DNA of 64,000 bases from Shewanella nanhaiensis. GTDB lineage: Bacteria; Pseudomonadota; Gammaproteobacteria; Enterobacterales; Shewanellaceae. The position numbers were made by a program, and so were the translations under genes. This document shows, one piece after another, positions 48,429 through 56,749 of this stretch. Under the pieces are notes generated by a model. That model had not been told where the DNA came from. It saw only the letters and a list, made by a program, of their open reading frames with translations, and ran no database searches. Positions within the stretch are counted from its first letter, which is position 1. Every line of letters starts with the position of its first letter. Location: contig NZ_JAHZST010000002.1 in NCBI RefSeq assembly GCF_019457885.1, forward strand, positions 124,001 to 188,000, in the 5' to 3' direction.

Positions 48429-49748
48429 CTATGCCCTAGGAATAACCAACTTTTGGCCTATTCTTAAGGTATTAGATTTTAAGCCATTAGCCCGCTTTAT
48501 ACTGGCAATCGACACTTGATATTTATGCGCTATCACAGATAGAGATTCACCTTTACGGACATTATGCTTAAACGAGCCCTTACTGGCCATCAAGGAGTTA
48601 ACAGGTGGATTAGCCTCAAAATATTTCAGCACACCTTTATGTACCGCCTTGGCGATATTATTTTGATGCTCTCGCTGAGAGAGTAATCGCTCCTCTTTGT
48701 GGTTCGAAATAAATCCCGTTTCGACCAAAATTGAGGGAATATCAGGAGACTTCAATACCGCAAAACTCGCCGACTCAGGTTTATGTTTATGCAGTTTGGT
48801 CACTCTTCCTAAGTTTGACAGTACATCATCAGCAATATTGTGACTGATCGCCATAGAGCGATCCATGGACATATCGAGCAGCGTCATCGCTAAATATTGC
48901 TCGTTATCCGTATTCTGGATTATCTCACCAGCACCACCAAGCAACTCCGAATGCTTCTCTTTATGCTCAAGCCAACGACCAATCTCACTGTTAGCACGCC
49001 TCATAGACAAAACCCACACTGAGGCCCCTCTTGGTTGAGGCGAAGTGAAGGCATCAGCGTGAATAGACACAAGTAGATCGGCTTTACTGGTACGAGCAAT
49101 TTCAGAACGTTTATTAAGATTAACGAAGTAATCTCCGGTACGAGTCATTACAGCCCTCATTCCCGGCGTAGCATTGATTTTCGCCTCGACTTTCTTAGCG
49201 ATCTCTAACACCACTTTTTTCTCATAAATTCCCGAAGGCCCAATTGAACCAGGATCGTCACCGCCATGACCCGCATCAATGGCGACCACGACATCTCTAA
49301 GTTTGGCCTTAGGCTGACTACTTTGAGCCACCTTCTTTGAGCCGCTGTCATCAAGATCAACAACCAACCTATTACCATAGGGGGCCGTTGGAGGCAGTGA
49401 AAACAGGTTCGATTTAACAGGTTTTGTCAGATCAATAACTAGCCTTAAAGTTCCCTTCGATGGTGGCTTACTAATGCGAACTCTTTTAACTAATTTACTA
49501 TTATTTGCAAGCTTACTGAGATTAACTGAGGTGGAGGTCCCCTTCAGGTCAACGACAAGTCGATAGGGGCCTGTTAACGTAAAATAACTGAAATCAGGGG
49601 CCTTATTTAGATCAAAAACGACTCGGGTCGACTCAGGCGCAGCCCAAATTCTCACTCCATCCAGTTTATTAGCACTATGGACAAAGAAAGATGAGCACAA
49701 GGTCACCGACAATAGAAAAAATTGTAAAACCGACGCTATTTTTATCAT
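48429..49748 (-). CDS. amiB: N-acetylmuramoyl-L-alanine amidase (AmiB-type, LysM-containing)
   Basis: 439 aa. Signal peptide (about 1-25), AMIN domain (about 30-125) for septal targeting, amidase_3 domain (about 148-370) with [18 protein letters not shown] and LVETGFISN, and a single LysM at the C-terminus ([19 protein letters not shown]). It splits septal peptidoglycan during division and is usually activated by EnvC/NlpD-type proteins. A 2-base gap follows tsaE. Confidence 0.94.
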   Translation of the reverse strand: MIKIASVLQFFLLSVTLCSSFFVHSANKLDGVRIWAAPESTRVVFDLNKAPDFSYFTLTGPYRLVVDLKGTSTSVNLSKLANNSKLVKRVRISKPPSKGTLRLVIDLTKPVKSNLFSLPPTAPYGNRLVVDLDDSGSKKVAQSSQPKAKLRDVVVAIDAGHGGDDPGSIGPSGIYEKKVVLEIAKKVEAKINATPGMRAVMTRTGDYFVNLNKRSEIARTSKADLLVSIHADAFTSPQPRGASVWVLSMRRANSEIGRWLEHKEKHSELLGGAGEIIQNTDNEQYLAMTLLDMSMDRSMAISHNIADDVLSNLGRVTKLHKHKPESASFAVLKSPDIPSILVETGFISNHKEERLLSQREHQNNIAKAVHKGVLKYFEANPPVNSLMASKGSFKHNVRKGESLSVIAHKYQVSIASIKRANGLKSNTLRIGQKLVIPRA

Positions 49749-49750
49749 TA

Positions 49751-50209
49751 TTATTTGAATTTACTTAGTAACAACTGCCCTTTTTCAGATCCTGAAACTA
49801 TCTCAACTTCACGACCTGCATCCAGATATTTTATGTGACAACTTATATCTGCTTCGGGCATTAACCCATGACCACGATCAGGCCACTCAACGATGCAGAT
49901 ACTATTTTTGGTGAAATAATCTCTGATCCCCATAAACTCTAACTCTTCAGGATCGCTTAAACGATAAAGATCGAAATGAAATAGATCGACACCAGCTAGC
50001 TCATAGGGCTCTACTAAGGCATAAGTAGGACTCTTTACCGCACCTTGATGGCCAAAAGCCTGTATCAATCCACGACTTAAGGTCGTTTTACCTGCACCAA
50101 GCTCACCCGATAGGTTTAAGATCAATGGAGGCGTAATGATTGCCGCTAATCGCTTCCCTAACTCGACCGTATCTTGCTCATTATCTAAGTAGACTTTAAC
50201 TGATGTCAT
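49751..50209 (-). CDS. tsaE: tRNA threonylcarbamoyladenosine biosynthesis protein TsaE
   Basis: 152 aa from the ATG at 50209; the frame also allows a GTG at 50227 with no better ribosome site, and the shorter form matches the E. coli length (153). P-loop [13 protein letters not shown], the switch-like [11 protein letters not shown] and the C-terminal IVEWPDRG are typical. It is the ATPase that works with TsaB and TsaD to make t6A37. Located 2 bases before amiB. Confidence 0.94.
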   Translation of the reverse strand: MTSVKVYLDNEQDTVELGKRLAAIITPPLILNLSGELGAGKTTLSRGLIQAFGHQGAVKSPTYALVEPYELAGVDLFHFDLYRLSDPEELEFMGIRDYFTKNSICIVEWPDRGHGLMPEADISCHIKYLDAGREVEIVSGSEKGQLLLSKFK

Positions 50210-50317
50210 GGTATCTATCTTTAACACTCTAAAGTTAATTCGAACCCGTTACTTTATATTAAATAGCTTACTAGCTAAACAGCTTTCACTCAATTGCAGT
50301 TAAACTTTACTAAAATA

Positions 50318-51784
50318 CTAAAGATTATTAACTAAGTGTCTAATATGCGGCATTAAGTCACTTGCTAACATCCCCCTTTCCCCCTCTAATGCTGCGCGAT
50401 CAGCAGCCTCACCATGGATAACCACTCCCATCTTGGCAGCAGTGAAGGAATCGAAGCCTTGGGCCATAAGCGCTGAAATAACTCCGCCTAAAGCATCACC
50501 AGCACCACCACTTGCTAAACCAGGATTTCCTACTGGCGCAACAACACACTCTTTAGCGTCACAAATCAATGTGCCTGGCCCCTTCAACACCACCACCCCG
50601 CCATATTTAGTCTGTATTGCTTTAACAGCCGCAAACCTATCTTGCTCCACCTCGCAAGTCGTAATACCTAAAAGTTTTGCCGCCTCGGCAGAATGCGGCG
50701 TCAATACCCACTTTTCCTGTTTATAAGGCTCACGGCTTAACATATTCAATGCATCGGCATCCAATACGCAGGGCTTATCACTTAACCCTACAGCTTTAAG
50801 TAAATTATAGCCCCAATCTTGCTGCCCAAGTCCTGGGCCAATCAAGAGAACATCCGCCCAACCTAGTTTGAGGTAAACCTCCATATCAACCAGATCACAA
50901 CCCCAGAACATCAATTCAGGTCGAGTCGCGTTGACAGCTAATTGATGTGCAGGCTTTGAGATTACCGTAACTAATCCGCTTCCAGCTCTTAAACAAGCCT
51001 CAGCTGCAAGCCTAACCGCTCCAGCCATACCTGTATCACCACCTATGACAGAAACCTTCCCCGAGTCACCTTTATGGGAGTCCCTTGCTCTGGGAACAAT
51101 ATGTTCCCTGACAAAATCTAAAGAGATCACTTTTGATGATGGTGGAGATAAATAATCGATTAAACCGATATCAGCAAACAACAGCTCTCCCACGCAGGCT
51201 CTTGCTCGGCCAGTTAATAGCCCCTGTTTTACGGCCCCAAATGTAAGCGTTACATTTGCGATAACAGCACCGTCTCCCGCTCCAGTGTCAGGGTTCAACC
51301 CAGAGGGGACATCTAAGCTGAAAACCTTAGCCTTACTTAGGTTTACCGCCTCTATGATCGGCTTAAACTCCCCTCTTAATTCCCCTTTACAGCCGACTCC
51401 CAGTAGACCATCAACAATGATGGATGCCGAGAGGATTTTATCTATATCAGAACACTCTACTCTACCACCCACTCTACGAAACTCAGACTGAGCAGCTAAC
51501 ACTTCTGTTCCCATCTGTGTTTTATCAAGCCCCATTAAAGAGATCTGATAACCCGCCTCAATCAATAAACGAGCACAAACATAGGCATCGGCACCATTAT
51601 TACCATAACCTGCCAGTAACAGTATTGGGGAAGATCTGTCTATTGAGGAGGAGAGCAGCTCGAAAGCTTTAGCTCCAGCGGTTTCCACTAATTGGCTTAG
51701 GCTTATATCTTCAGCTCTAACAAAGGCTTTTTCCGCATCTTCCACCTGAGAAGCGAGAAATAGATTAACGGGTAAATGAATCAT
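50318..51784 (-). CDS. nnr: Bifunctional NAD(P)HX epimerase/dehydratase
   Basis: 488 aa. The N-terminal YjeF_N epimerase half (about 1-215) has AGYGNNGADAYVCARLL and DVPSGLNPDTG. The C-terminal carbohydrate-kinase-like ADP-dependent dehydratase half (about 225-488) has GDTGMAGAVRLAAEA and ASGGAGDALGG. It repairs hydrated NADH and NADPH. First gene of the minus-strand block, 108 bases before tsaE. Confidence 0.95.
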   Translation of the reverse strand: MIHLPVNLFLASQVEDAEKAFVRAEDISLSQLVETAGAKAFELLSSSIDRSSPILLLAGYGNNGADAYVCARLLIEAGYQISLMGLDKTQMGTEVLAAQSEFRRVGGRVECSDIDKILSASIIVDGLLGVGCKGELRGEFKPIIEAVNLSKAKVFSLDVPSGLNPDTGAGDGAVIANVTLTFGAVKQGLLTGRARACVGELLFADIGLIDYLSPPSSKVISLDFVREHIVPRARDSHKGDSGKVSVIGGDTGMAGAVRLAAEACLRAGSGLVTVISKPAHQLAVNATRPELMFWGCDLVDMEVYLKLGWADVLLIGPGLGQQDWGYNLLKAVGLSDKPCVLDADALNMLSREPYKQEKWVLTPHSAEAAKLLGITTCEVEQDRFAAVKAIQTKYGGVVVLKGPGTLICDAKECVVAPVGNPGLASGGAGDALGGVISALMAQGFDSFTAAKMGVVIHGEAADRAALEGERGMLASDLMPHIRHLVNNL

Positions 51785-51933
51785 AGAAGTGTGTATCCCT
51801 GCCTCGTTAAAATTTGATTAAACAAATATAAACAATTGAATTGAATCTTAGATTCGTAAAGATTAGCAAGTATCACTACACTATAAGTAAGAGATACTTG
51901 ACCTCAAATTTTTCACTCAATTGGAGCAAATGG

Positions 51934-52101
51934 ATGAAGCTCTTTACCTTAGCTATTTTAGCACTGTCTCTATTGCTAATTAGCTTGCCATTACAGTCAA
52001 ATATTTTAATACAGGCACTACTGCTTATCTGCATAATATTAGTCGCTTTAGGTATATATAAAGCGCTAATTCAGCTAGATAGTGACAAAGATCAAGATTA
52101 A
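51934..52101 (+). CDS. Small two-helix membrane protein of unknown function
   Basis: 55 aa from the ATG at 51934, chosen because GGAG lies 8 bases before it; the frame is open to 51841 but without a ribosome site. Two hydrophobic helices (about 3-20 and 24-45) and a charged tail QLDSDKDQD. I do not recognise a family. Divergent from nnr, in the place where E. coli has queG. Confidence 0.55.
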   Translation: MKLFTLAILALSLLLISLPLQSNILIQALLLICIILVALGIYKALIQLDSDKDQD

Positions 52102-52215
52102 ATTTAGATAGATAGCTTTCATTACCAACCAGACCTATGACTTTAAAAGCAATAAAAAAGGCACCCTAAAGGTACCTCATTGTGTGTAACACATACTTAA
52201 TCTAGCGCAAATTAA

Positions 52216-52671
52216 TTAAAGATCATCCATTCTTATTGAGCTATGTACTAAACGCTGTTGCTGGATTTTTTCGACGCGTACTAAGTCATTTAATGCGCCT
52301 GAAATCTCACTTGATGAGGAGTGTTCAGCAGTTTTTTGCAATAGATCAATAAGGCGATTATCCAGATCCAGATGAGCTTCTAGGATATCTTCCTCAGACA
52401 TATTTGCAGTCAGCGTTAACTCATGACACCTTTTGATAAAATCCTCGAAAGTAATATCTTTATACCAGGTATCCAATACCTTCTTAGGCGCTTCATCAAT
52501 ATAGTCTTCTAACTGCTCAGCCACAGCCTCTTGATGCTGTTTGAAGTACTCAAGCATCATCTTCACACGTGAAGAGTCTGCATCACTCAGTAGTCTTCCA
52601 TATAGCTGAGACATTTCATGTCGGCAAGTAGCAACATAGCCTAGCAGTTCTCTTAGTTGTTGAAATCGCAT
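52216..52671 (-). CDS. Conserved hypothetical helical protein
   Basis: 151 aa from the ATG at 52671, chosen because a strong GGGAGAGG ribosome site lies 5 bases upstream; the frame extends to 52746 without one. The product is helical and charged, with no signal peptide or membrane helix. A GYVATCRHEMSQLYGRLL helix and HLDLDNRLIDLLQKTAEH suggest an all-helix bundle, perhaps of a ferritin-like or four-helix type, but I do not recognise the family. It occupies the queG position of the E. coli locus and lies just downstream of the tRNA-Gly array on the same strand; the array transcript could read into it. Confidence 0.6.
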   Translation of the reverse strand: MRFQQLRELLGYVATCRHEMSQLYGRLLSDADSSRVKMMLEYFKQHQEAVAEQLEDYIDEAPKKVLDTWYKDITFEDFIKRCHELTLTANMSEEDILEAHLDLDNRLIDLLQKTAEHSSSSEISGALNDLVRVEKIQQQRLVHSSIRMDDL

Positions 52672-52891
52672 TATATCCTCTCCCAAATACTCGCCAAATG
52701 CTTTGGCTAAATTGATAAGTGGATTCATTATGCGGTCAAAAAACATGGGAATATTTGAACAAGCTCAAACTTTAAGATCTTTCAAAAGCACTACATTAGG
52801 CCTTGTTAAAGAAATCACTAGCTCATCACGCTATGTCTAATAAGGTGAGCTAAGTATTAATAATTAAGGAAGTTTGAATCAGGAAGGGGAT

Positions 52892-53010
52892 TGGAGCGAC
52901 CATTATTTTGTAAAGAGTGGTTCGAACCGGCTTTTGGTTTAACAAGAAGCTAAACCTTGGCAAAAAGAAGGTATCAACATTTTCTACTAGCACAACTGAG
53001 CTAATATCGA
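52892..53010 (-). pseudogene. Expanded tRNA-Gly-like element P1
   Basis: 119 nt. It keeps the 3' GCTCCA, TTCGAA and TTAGCTCAGTTG of tRNA-Gly. The anticodon loop is TT-CTTTTT-GCC-AA: the GCC is still there but six bases are inserted before it. The variable region has a GGTTTA/TAAACC hairpin. The acceptor 5' strand (TCGATAT) carries two changes that weaken pairing. Not expected to decode. Confidence 0.75.
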
Positions 53011-53075
53011 GTGATCTTTTAACATTATCTGAGGTCTATTGGAATTTGTTGGAAGTTTGAAACAAGAGAGGAGAT

Positions 53076-53195
53076 TGGAGCGACCTTTCTTTTCATAAAG
53101 AGTGGTTCGAATCGGCTTTTGGTTTAACAAGAAGCTAAACCTTGGAAAAAAGAAGGTATCAACATTTTCTACTAGCACAACTGAGCTAATATCGA
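53076..53195 (-). pseudogene. Expanded tRNA-Gly-like element P2
   Basis: 120 nt, a near copy of P1 with the same D-arm, anticodon-loop, variable-region and T-arm insertions. Here the anticodon GCC has been lost (loop ends TTCC). Spacer sequence on its promoter-distal side is repeated before copy A. Confidence 0.75.
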
Positions 53196-53260
53196 GTGAT
53201 CTTTTAACATTATCTGAGGTCTATTGGAATTTGTTGGAAGTTTGAAACAAGAGAGGAGAT

Positions 53261-53336
53261 TGGAGCGACATATCGGGTTCGAACCGATGACCTATACCTT
53301 GGCAAGGTATCGCTCTACCAACTGAGCTAATGTCGC
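53261..53336 (-). tRNA. tRNA-Gly(GCC), copy A
   Basis: 76 nt with encoded CCA. Acceptor GCGACAT/ATGTCGC, D stem GCTC/GAGC, anticodon stem ATACC/GGTAT with loop TTGCCAA (anticodon GCC), T arm ATCGG-TTCGAAC-CCGAT, discriminator U73. Fully paired. Confidence 0.97.
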
Positions 53337-53350
53337 ATAATCTTTTAAAT

Positions 53351-53454
53351 TGGAGCGCCACTTCTTTCATAAAGAGTGGTTCGAACCGATGACCTATACC
53401 TTGGAAAAAGAAGGTATCAACTCTCTCGAGAAAATCAACTGAGCGAAATATCGC
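53351..53454 (-). pseudogene. Expanded tRNA-Gly-like element P3
   Basis: 104 nt. Anticodon loop enlarged and GCC lost (TTCTTTTTCCAA). D-arm insertion contains CTC-GAGA-GAG. The T-arm 3' strand is replaced by a hairpin whose arms are CCACT(T)CTTT and AAAGAGTGG around CAT, nine pairs with one bulge. 3' GCTCCA is kept; two acceptor pairs are altered. Confidence 0.8.
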
Positions 53455-53468
53455 TTTTACACATAAAT

Positions 53469-53544
53469 TGGAGCGACATATCGGGTTCGAACCGATGACC
53501 TATACCTTGGCAAGGTATCGCTCTACCAACTGAGCTAATGTCGC
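53469..53544 (-). tRNA. tRNA-Gly(GCC), copy B
   Basis: 76 nt with CCA, identical to copy A, anticodon GCC. It follows P4 in the transcript after a 47-base spacer with a 9-bp hairpin and is separated from P3 by 14 bases. Confidence 0.97.
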
Positions 53545-53556
53545 ATAATCTTTCAT

Positions 53557-53584
53557 GTTTAAAGAGTTTGGTAAATCTTTAAAC
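53557..53584 (-). repeat. Spacer hairpin between P4 and copy B
   Basis: GTTTAAAGA (53557-53565) and TCTTTAAAC (53576-53584) are exact complements with a 10-base loop. The same hairpin occurs in the C-D spacer with the outer G:C pair changed to A:T. Confidence 0.75.
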
Positions 53585-53591
53585 TTTAATT

Positions 53592-53694
53592 TGGAGCGAC
53601 CATTCTTTCATAAAGAGTGGTTCGAACCGATGACCTATACCATGGAAAAAGAAGGTATCAACTCTTTCGAGTAAATCAACTGAGCGAATGTCGC
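53592..53694 (-). pseudogene. Expanded tRNA-Gly-like element P4
   Basis: 103 nt and the best preserved expanded copy: acceptor GCGAC/GTCGC pairs perfectly and the 3' GCTCCA is kept. D-arm insertion ACTC-GAAA-GAGT, anticodon loop TTCTTTTTCCAT, T-arm hairpin CCATTCTTT-CAT-AAAGAGTGG with nine pairs (one G:U). GCC is lost. Confidence 0.8.
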
Positions 53695-53708
53695 TTTTAA
53701 ACTAAATT

Positions 53709-53784
53709 TGGAGCGACATATCGGGTTCGAACCGATGACCTATACCTTGGCAAGGTATCGCTCTACCAACTGAGCTAATGTCGC
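53709..53784 (-). tRNA. tRNA-Gly(GCC), copy C
   Basis: 76 nt with CCA, identical to copies A, B and D, anticodon GCC, 14 bases before P4 in the array. Confidence 0.97.
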
Positions 53785-53797
53785 ATAAATCTTTTAT

Positions 53798-53825
53798 ATT
53801 TAAAGAGTTTGGTAAATCTTTAAAT
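53798..53825 (-). repeat. Spacer hairpin between copies D and C
   Basis: ATTTAAAGA (53798-53806) and TCTTTAAAT (53817-53825) pair fully with the same 10-base loop as the hairpin at 53557-53584. The outer pair differs in both arms together (A:T versus G:C). Confidence 0.75.
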
Positions 53826-53832
53826 TTTAATT

Positions 53833-53908
53833 TGGAGCGACATATCGGGTTCGAACCGATGACCTATACCTTGGCAAGGTATCGCTCTACCAACTGAGCT
53901 AATGTCGC
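53833..53908 (-). tRNA. tRNA-Gly(GCC), copy D (promoter-proximal intact copy)
   Basis: 76 nt with CCA, identical to the other three, anticodon GCC. First intact tRNA in the transcript. Confidence 0.97.
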
Positions 53909-53942
53909 TTTTATCTTCTTACAACCTTAACGTTAATCATTA

Positions 53943-53988
53943 ACCAAAGGTATCGTATTCTCACCTTTAGCAACTGAGCTAATGTCGC
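53943..53988 (-). pseudogene. tRNA-Gly 5'-half remnant
   Basis: From 53988 leftwards on minus: GCGACATTAGCTCAGTTG is intact, then a foreign GCTAAAGGTGAGAATAC, then GATACCTT of the anticodon stem. The rest of the tRNA (anticodon loop onward) is missing. A degraded first gene of the array. Confidence 0.7.
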
Positions 53989-54075
53989 AAAACTATCTAT
54001 TAAGTGAGGCAGAGTATCTCTAGCCAATCCCTTAATATCAACCTTAATCTGCTACAGCAGTAAAGTTGAGGCCGC

Positions 54076-54103
54076 ATTATATGAGAATTTCATATTGCTG
54101 CAA
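54076..54103 (-). promoter_or_regulatory. Strong promoter of the tRNA-Gly array
   Basis: On minus: TTGCAG (-35, plus bases 54098-54103), 16-base spacer, TATAAT (-10, plus bases 54076-54081), then a GC-rich discriminator GCGGCC. A GC-rich discriminator is typical of stringently controlled stable-RNA promoters. Transcription would start near 54069. A small CTGCT/AGCAG hairpin follows in the leader (54048-54059). Confidence 0.75.
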
Positions 54104-54133
54104 CCCCTTCTTGAAAATAAAATGACTGATCGG

Positions 54134-54679
54134 TCAAATTTTAAATACTTTTGCTCGATAATACTGCAATTCAGCAATAGATTCCTGAATATCGATCAAT
54201 GCTTTGTGGGTACCTAGCTTGGAAAAGCCATTCATTGCCTCTGGATCCCAGCGACGAACGAGCTCTTTTACTGTGCTGACGTCTATATTTCGATAATGGA
54301 AAAAATCTTCCAGCTCCCGCATATATAGAGTCATAAAACGACGGTCTTGACCAACACTATTGCCACACATAGGAGAAGACCCCTTGGTGACATGCTGAGA
54401 AAGAAACTCAATGGTCATAGCGACAGCTTGCGCTTCGCTATATTGACTCGAACGAACTCTATCCACTAAGCCTGATTCACCATGATGTTTTTTATTCCAA
54501 TCATCCATCTTGGCCAATTGTTCATCAGATTGATGAATAGCAATGACAGGTCCCTCTGCAATAATATTGAGTTCTTTATCTGTCACAATTGTTGCAATCT
54601 CAATAATTCTGTCAACGTCAGGCTCAAGCCCTGTCATCTCCAAGTCGACCCAAATGAGATTGTTTGCGTCTGCAGCCAT
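54134..54679 (-). CDS. orn: Oligoribonuclease
   Basis: 181 aa. DEDDh 3'-5' exonuclease that degrades 2-5 nt RNAs and pGpG, the final step of c-di-GMP turnover. Motifs: [14 protein letters not shown] (Exo I), [12 protein letters not shown] (Exo II) and [11 protein letters not shown] (Exo III). Divergent from rsgA, as in E. coli. Confidence 0.97.
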   Translation of the reverse strand: MAADANNLIWVDLEMTGLEPDVDRIIEIATIVTDKELNIIAEGPVIAIHQSDEQLAKMDDWNKKHHGESGLVDRVRSSQYSEAQAVAMTIEFLSQHVTKGSSPMCGNSVGQDRRFMTLYMRELEDFFHYRNIDVSTVKELVRRWDPEAMNGFSKLGTHKALIDIQESIAELQYYRAKVFKI

Positions 54680-54790
54680 AAATCTGCCTTTTTCCCTATT
54701 TGCCTAAATTCAGGCTTTTTTGTTTAAGACCGTGTATCATACTGCTTTTTTAAGCGACACAAAATCACCTTATTTAACGATGACAAAACT

Positions 54791-55849
54791 GTGAGTAAAA
54801 AGAAACCCCTAAGTCAAGGTCAGCGACGCCGTATGCGAGCTAATCAAGAGAAAAGACTCCAACGGCAAGATTCAGGTAACAATGCCCCTGAGTTACAGGA
54901 TAGTTCACTTGGGCCAGAACAGCTCGGAACTGTTATATCTCGTTTTGGTCAACATGCCGATATAGAAACAGAATCTGGCCAAATTGTCCGCTGTAATATG
55001 CGCCGAAATATACAAAGTTTGGTCACTGGTGATAAGGTTATTGCCAGACTTGCTCAGGATATTGAAACAGGCATAGCTGGTGTGGTGGAAGCCGTTCACC
55101 CGCGCCACTCCTCACTTTCACGCCCTGATTTGTATGATGGAATTAAAATAATTGCTGCCAATATTGACCAAATATTGATTGTCTCCTCCGTTGTCCCTAG
55201 CTTTACCACACAGATAATAGATCGATATCTTGTTGCGGCTGAGGACACAGGAATTACCCCTGTAATTATTTTAAATAAAATTGATCTCATCTCTGACGAA
55301 GAGCGAGCTTCCATTGAAGAGGCGTTGCAAAGGTATCGTGATATTGGCTACCCAGTGCTAAAGGTTAGCAGTAAAACAGGTGAAGGGATCGATCAAATAA
55401 AAGCACTACTTAATGCCAAGGTGAGTGTTTTTGTTGGCCAATCAGGTGTTGGAAAATCTTCACTGATCAACTCAATGATGCCAGATGCGGAACTGTTAAT
55501 CGGTGATGTTTCAGAAAACTCAGGGTTAGGGCAACACACGACAACGACTGCAAAGTTACTTCACTTTGCCAGTGGTGGCGACTTAATTGACTCTCCAGGC
55601 GTTCGTGAGTTTGCACTGTGGCACTTACCAGCTGAACGAGTAGGTTGGTGCTTTATCGAATTCAGAGACTACTTAGGTACTTGTAAATTTAGAGACTGCA
55701 AACATCAAAACGATCCTGGCTGCGCCATCACCCAAGCCTTCAATGAAGGGAAGATCACCGAAGATAGATATAATAACTACCACAGAATCATCGCCAGTCT
55801 AGATGAGCAACGTCATGCTCGCCATTTTAGAAGTGACACAGATCTGTAA
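54791..55849 (+). CDS. rsgA: Small ribosomal subunit biogenesis GTPase RsgA
   Basis: 352 aa from a GTG start; the N-terminus SKKKPLSQGQRRRMRANQ aligns with the basic tail of known RsgA. OB-fold domain, circularly permuted GTPase with G4 (NKID) before G1 GQSGVGKSS (216-224), and a C-terminal zinc-binding region (GTCKFRDCKHQNDPGC). It helps mature the 30S subunit. Confidence 0.95.
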   Translation: MSKKKPLSQGQRRRMRANQEKRLQRQDSGNNAPELQDSSLGPEQLGTVISRFGQHADIETESGQIVRCNMRRNIQSLVTGDKVIARLAQDIETGIAGVVEAVHPRHSSLSRPDLYDGIKIIAANIDQILIVSSVVPSFTTQIIDRYLVAAEDTGITPVIILNKIDLISDEERASIEEALQRYRDIGYPVLKVSSKTGEGIDQIKALLNAKVSVFVGQSGVGKSSLINSMMPDAELLIGDVSENSGLGQHTTTTAKLLHFASGGDLIDSPGVREFALWHLPAERVGWCFIEFRDYLGTCKFRDCKHQNDPGCAITQAFNEGKITEDRYNNYHRIIASLDEQRHARHFRSDTDL

Positions 55850-55885
55850 CTCGGTTAGCAACAGAAAAATTAGGGAAGTAAGAAA

Positions 55886-56749
55886 GTGGATAAAATAAAA
55901 ATCGCGCTGCAGTATATAATGCCTAAACATTTAGTCTCACGTCTTGTTGGTAAACTAGCAGCGGCTAAGATGGGAAGCATCACCACAGCAGCAATCAAGT
56001 GGTTTATTAAACAATACAAAATAGATATGAGTGAAGCTGCTCAAAGTTCACCAGAAGCGTATAGCAGCTTTAATGACTTCTTCACCCGCGCCCTTAAGCC
56101 TGGCATCCGCCCTATTTCAGATAAAAAAGATTACATAGTCCACCCTGTTGATGGTGCTGTGAGCCAATGTGGTCCAATAAAACATGGACAGATATTTCAA
56201 GCTAAAGGACATGAATATTCATCACTTGCACTTTTAGGCGATCAAGCTGATGATGCAAAACGATTCGAAGATGGTGACTTTGCAACTATCTATCTGGCAC
56301 CGAAGGATTACCACAGAATTCATATGCCAATTAAAGGAACCTTGTCAAAAATGACCTATGTTCCTGGTGAACTGTTTTCAGTCAATCCGCTAACGGCGGA
56401 AAACGTTCCTGGTCTATTTGCCAGAAACGAACGCGTTGTGGCAATCTTCGAAACCGAGATAGGTCCAATGGCGATGGTATTAGTTGGTGCAACAATCGTT
56501 GCCAGCATAGAGACTGTCTGGGCAGGTACAGTTACACCGCCAACGGGTAAGAAAGTATTTACTTGGGATTATCCAACCGAGGGTCCTGCCGCACTTACCT
56601 TAGAGAAAGGTGCAGAGATGGGCCGATTCAAGTTAGGCAGTACGGTTGTCATGCTATTTGCCAAAGATGCTTTAGATGACTTTGCCGATGATGTCACTCC
56701 GAAAGCCGTTACGCGTATGGGACAGCCTTTCGCAAAAATTGAGGATTAA
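55886..56749 (+). CDS. psd: Phosphatidylserine decarboxylase proenzyme
   Basis: 287 aa, GTG start. Membrane-associated enzyme that makes phosphatidylethanolamine. The self-cleavage motif LGST is at 250-253; Ser252 becomes the pyruvoyl group. HPVDGAVSQ and YHRIHMPI blocks are present. 36 bases after rsgA, as in E. coli rsgA-psd-mscM. Confidence 0.96.
   Translation: MDKIKIALQYIMPKHLVSRLVGKLAAAKMGSITTAAIKWFIKQYKIDMSEAAQSSPEAYSSFNDFFTRALKPGIRPISDKKDYIVHPVDGAVSQCGPIKHGQIFQAKGHEYSSLALLGDQADDAKRFEDGDFATIYLAPKDYHRIHMPIKGTLSKMTYVPGELFSVNPLTAENVPGLFARNERVVAIFETEIGPMAMVLVGATIVASIETVWAGTVTPPTGKKVFTWDYPTEGPAALTLEKGAEMGRFKLGSTVVMLFAKDALDDFADDVTPKAVTRMGQPFAKIED

Larger units (their letters stand above)
52892..53988 (-). 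repeat. tRNA-Gly array: intact and expanded copies, tandem units
   Basis: On minus, in transcription order: 5' half remnant (53943-53988), intact D (53833-53908), intact C (53709-53784), expanded P4 (53592-53694), intact B (53469-53544), expanded P3 (53351-53454), intact A (53261-53336), expanded P2 (53076-53195), expanded P1 (52892-53010). P3+B and P4+C repeat with a period of 240-241 bases. P1 and P2 repeat with a period of 184-185 bases, including the spacer. All are on one strand behind a strong promoter (54076-54103). Downstream a 7-bp inverted repeat (52818-52853) without T-run is the only terminator candidate. Confidence 0.85.

Noticed and set aside
52818..52853. Inverted repeat TAGCTCA/TGAGCTA as array terminator
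   Set aside because: The stem is 7 bp with a 22-base loop and no T-run on minus, so it is not a convincing terminator.
52987..53178. 63-aa frame in the tRNA array
   Set aside because: It reads through tRNA-like repeats and is repeated with them; no protein features.
52892..53988. CRISPR array
   Set aside because: The repeats are 75-185 bases long and match tRNA-Gly; there are no short unique spacers or cas genes.
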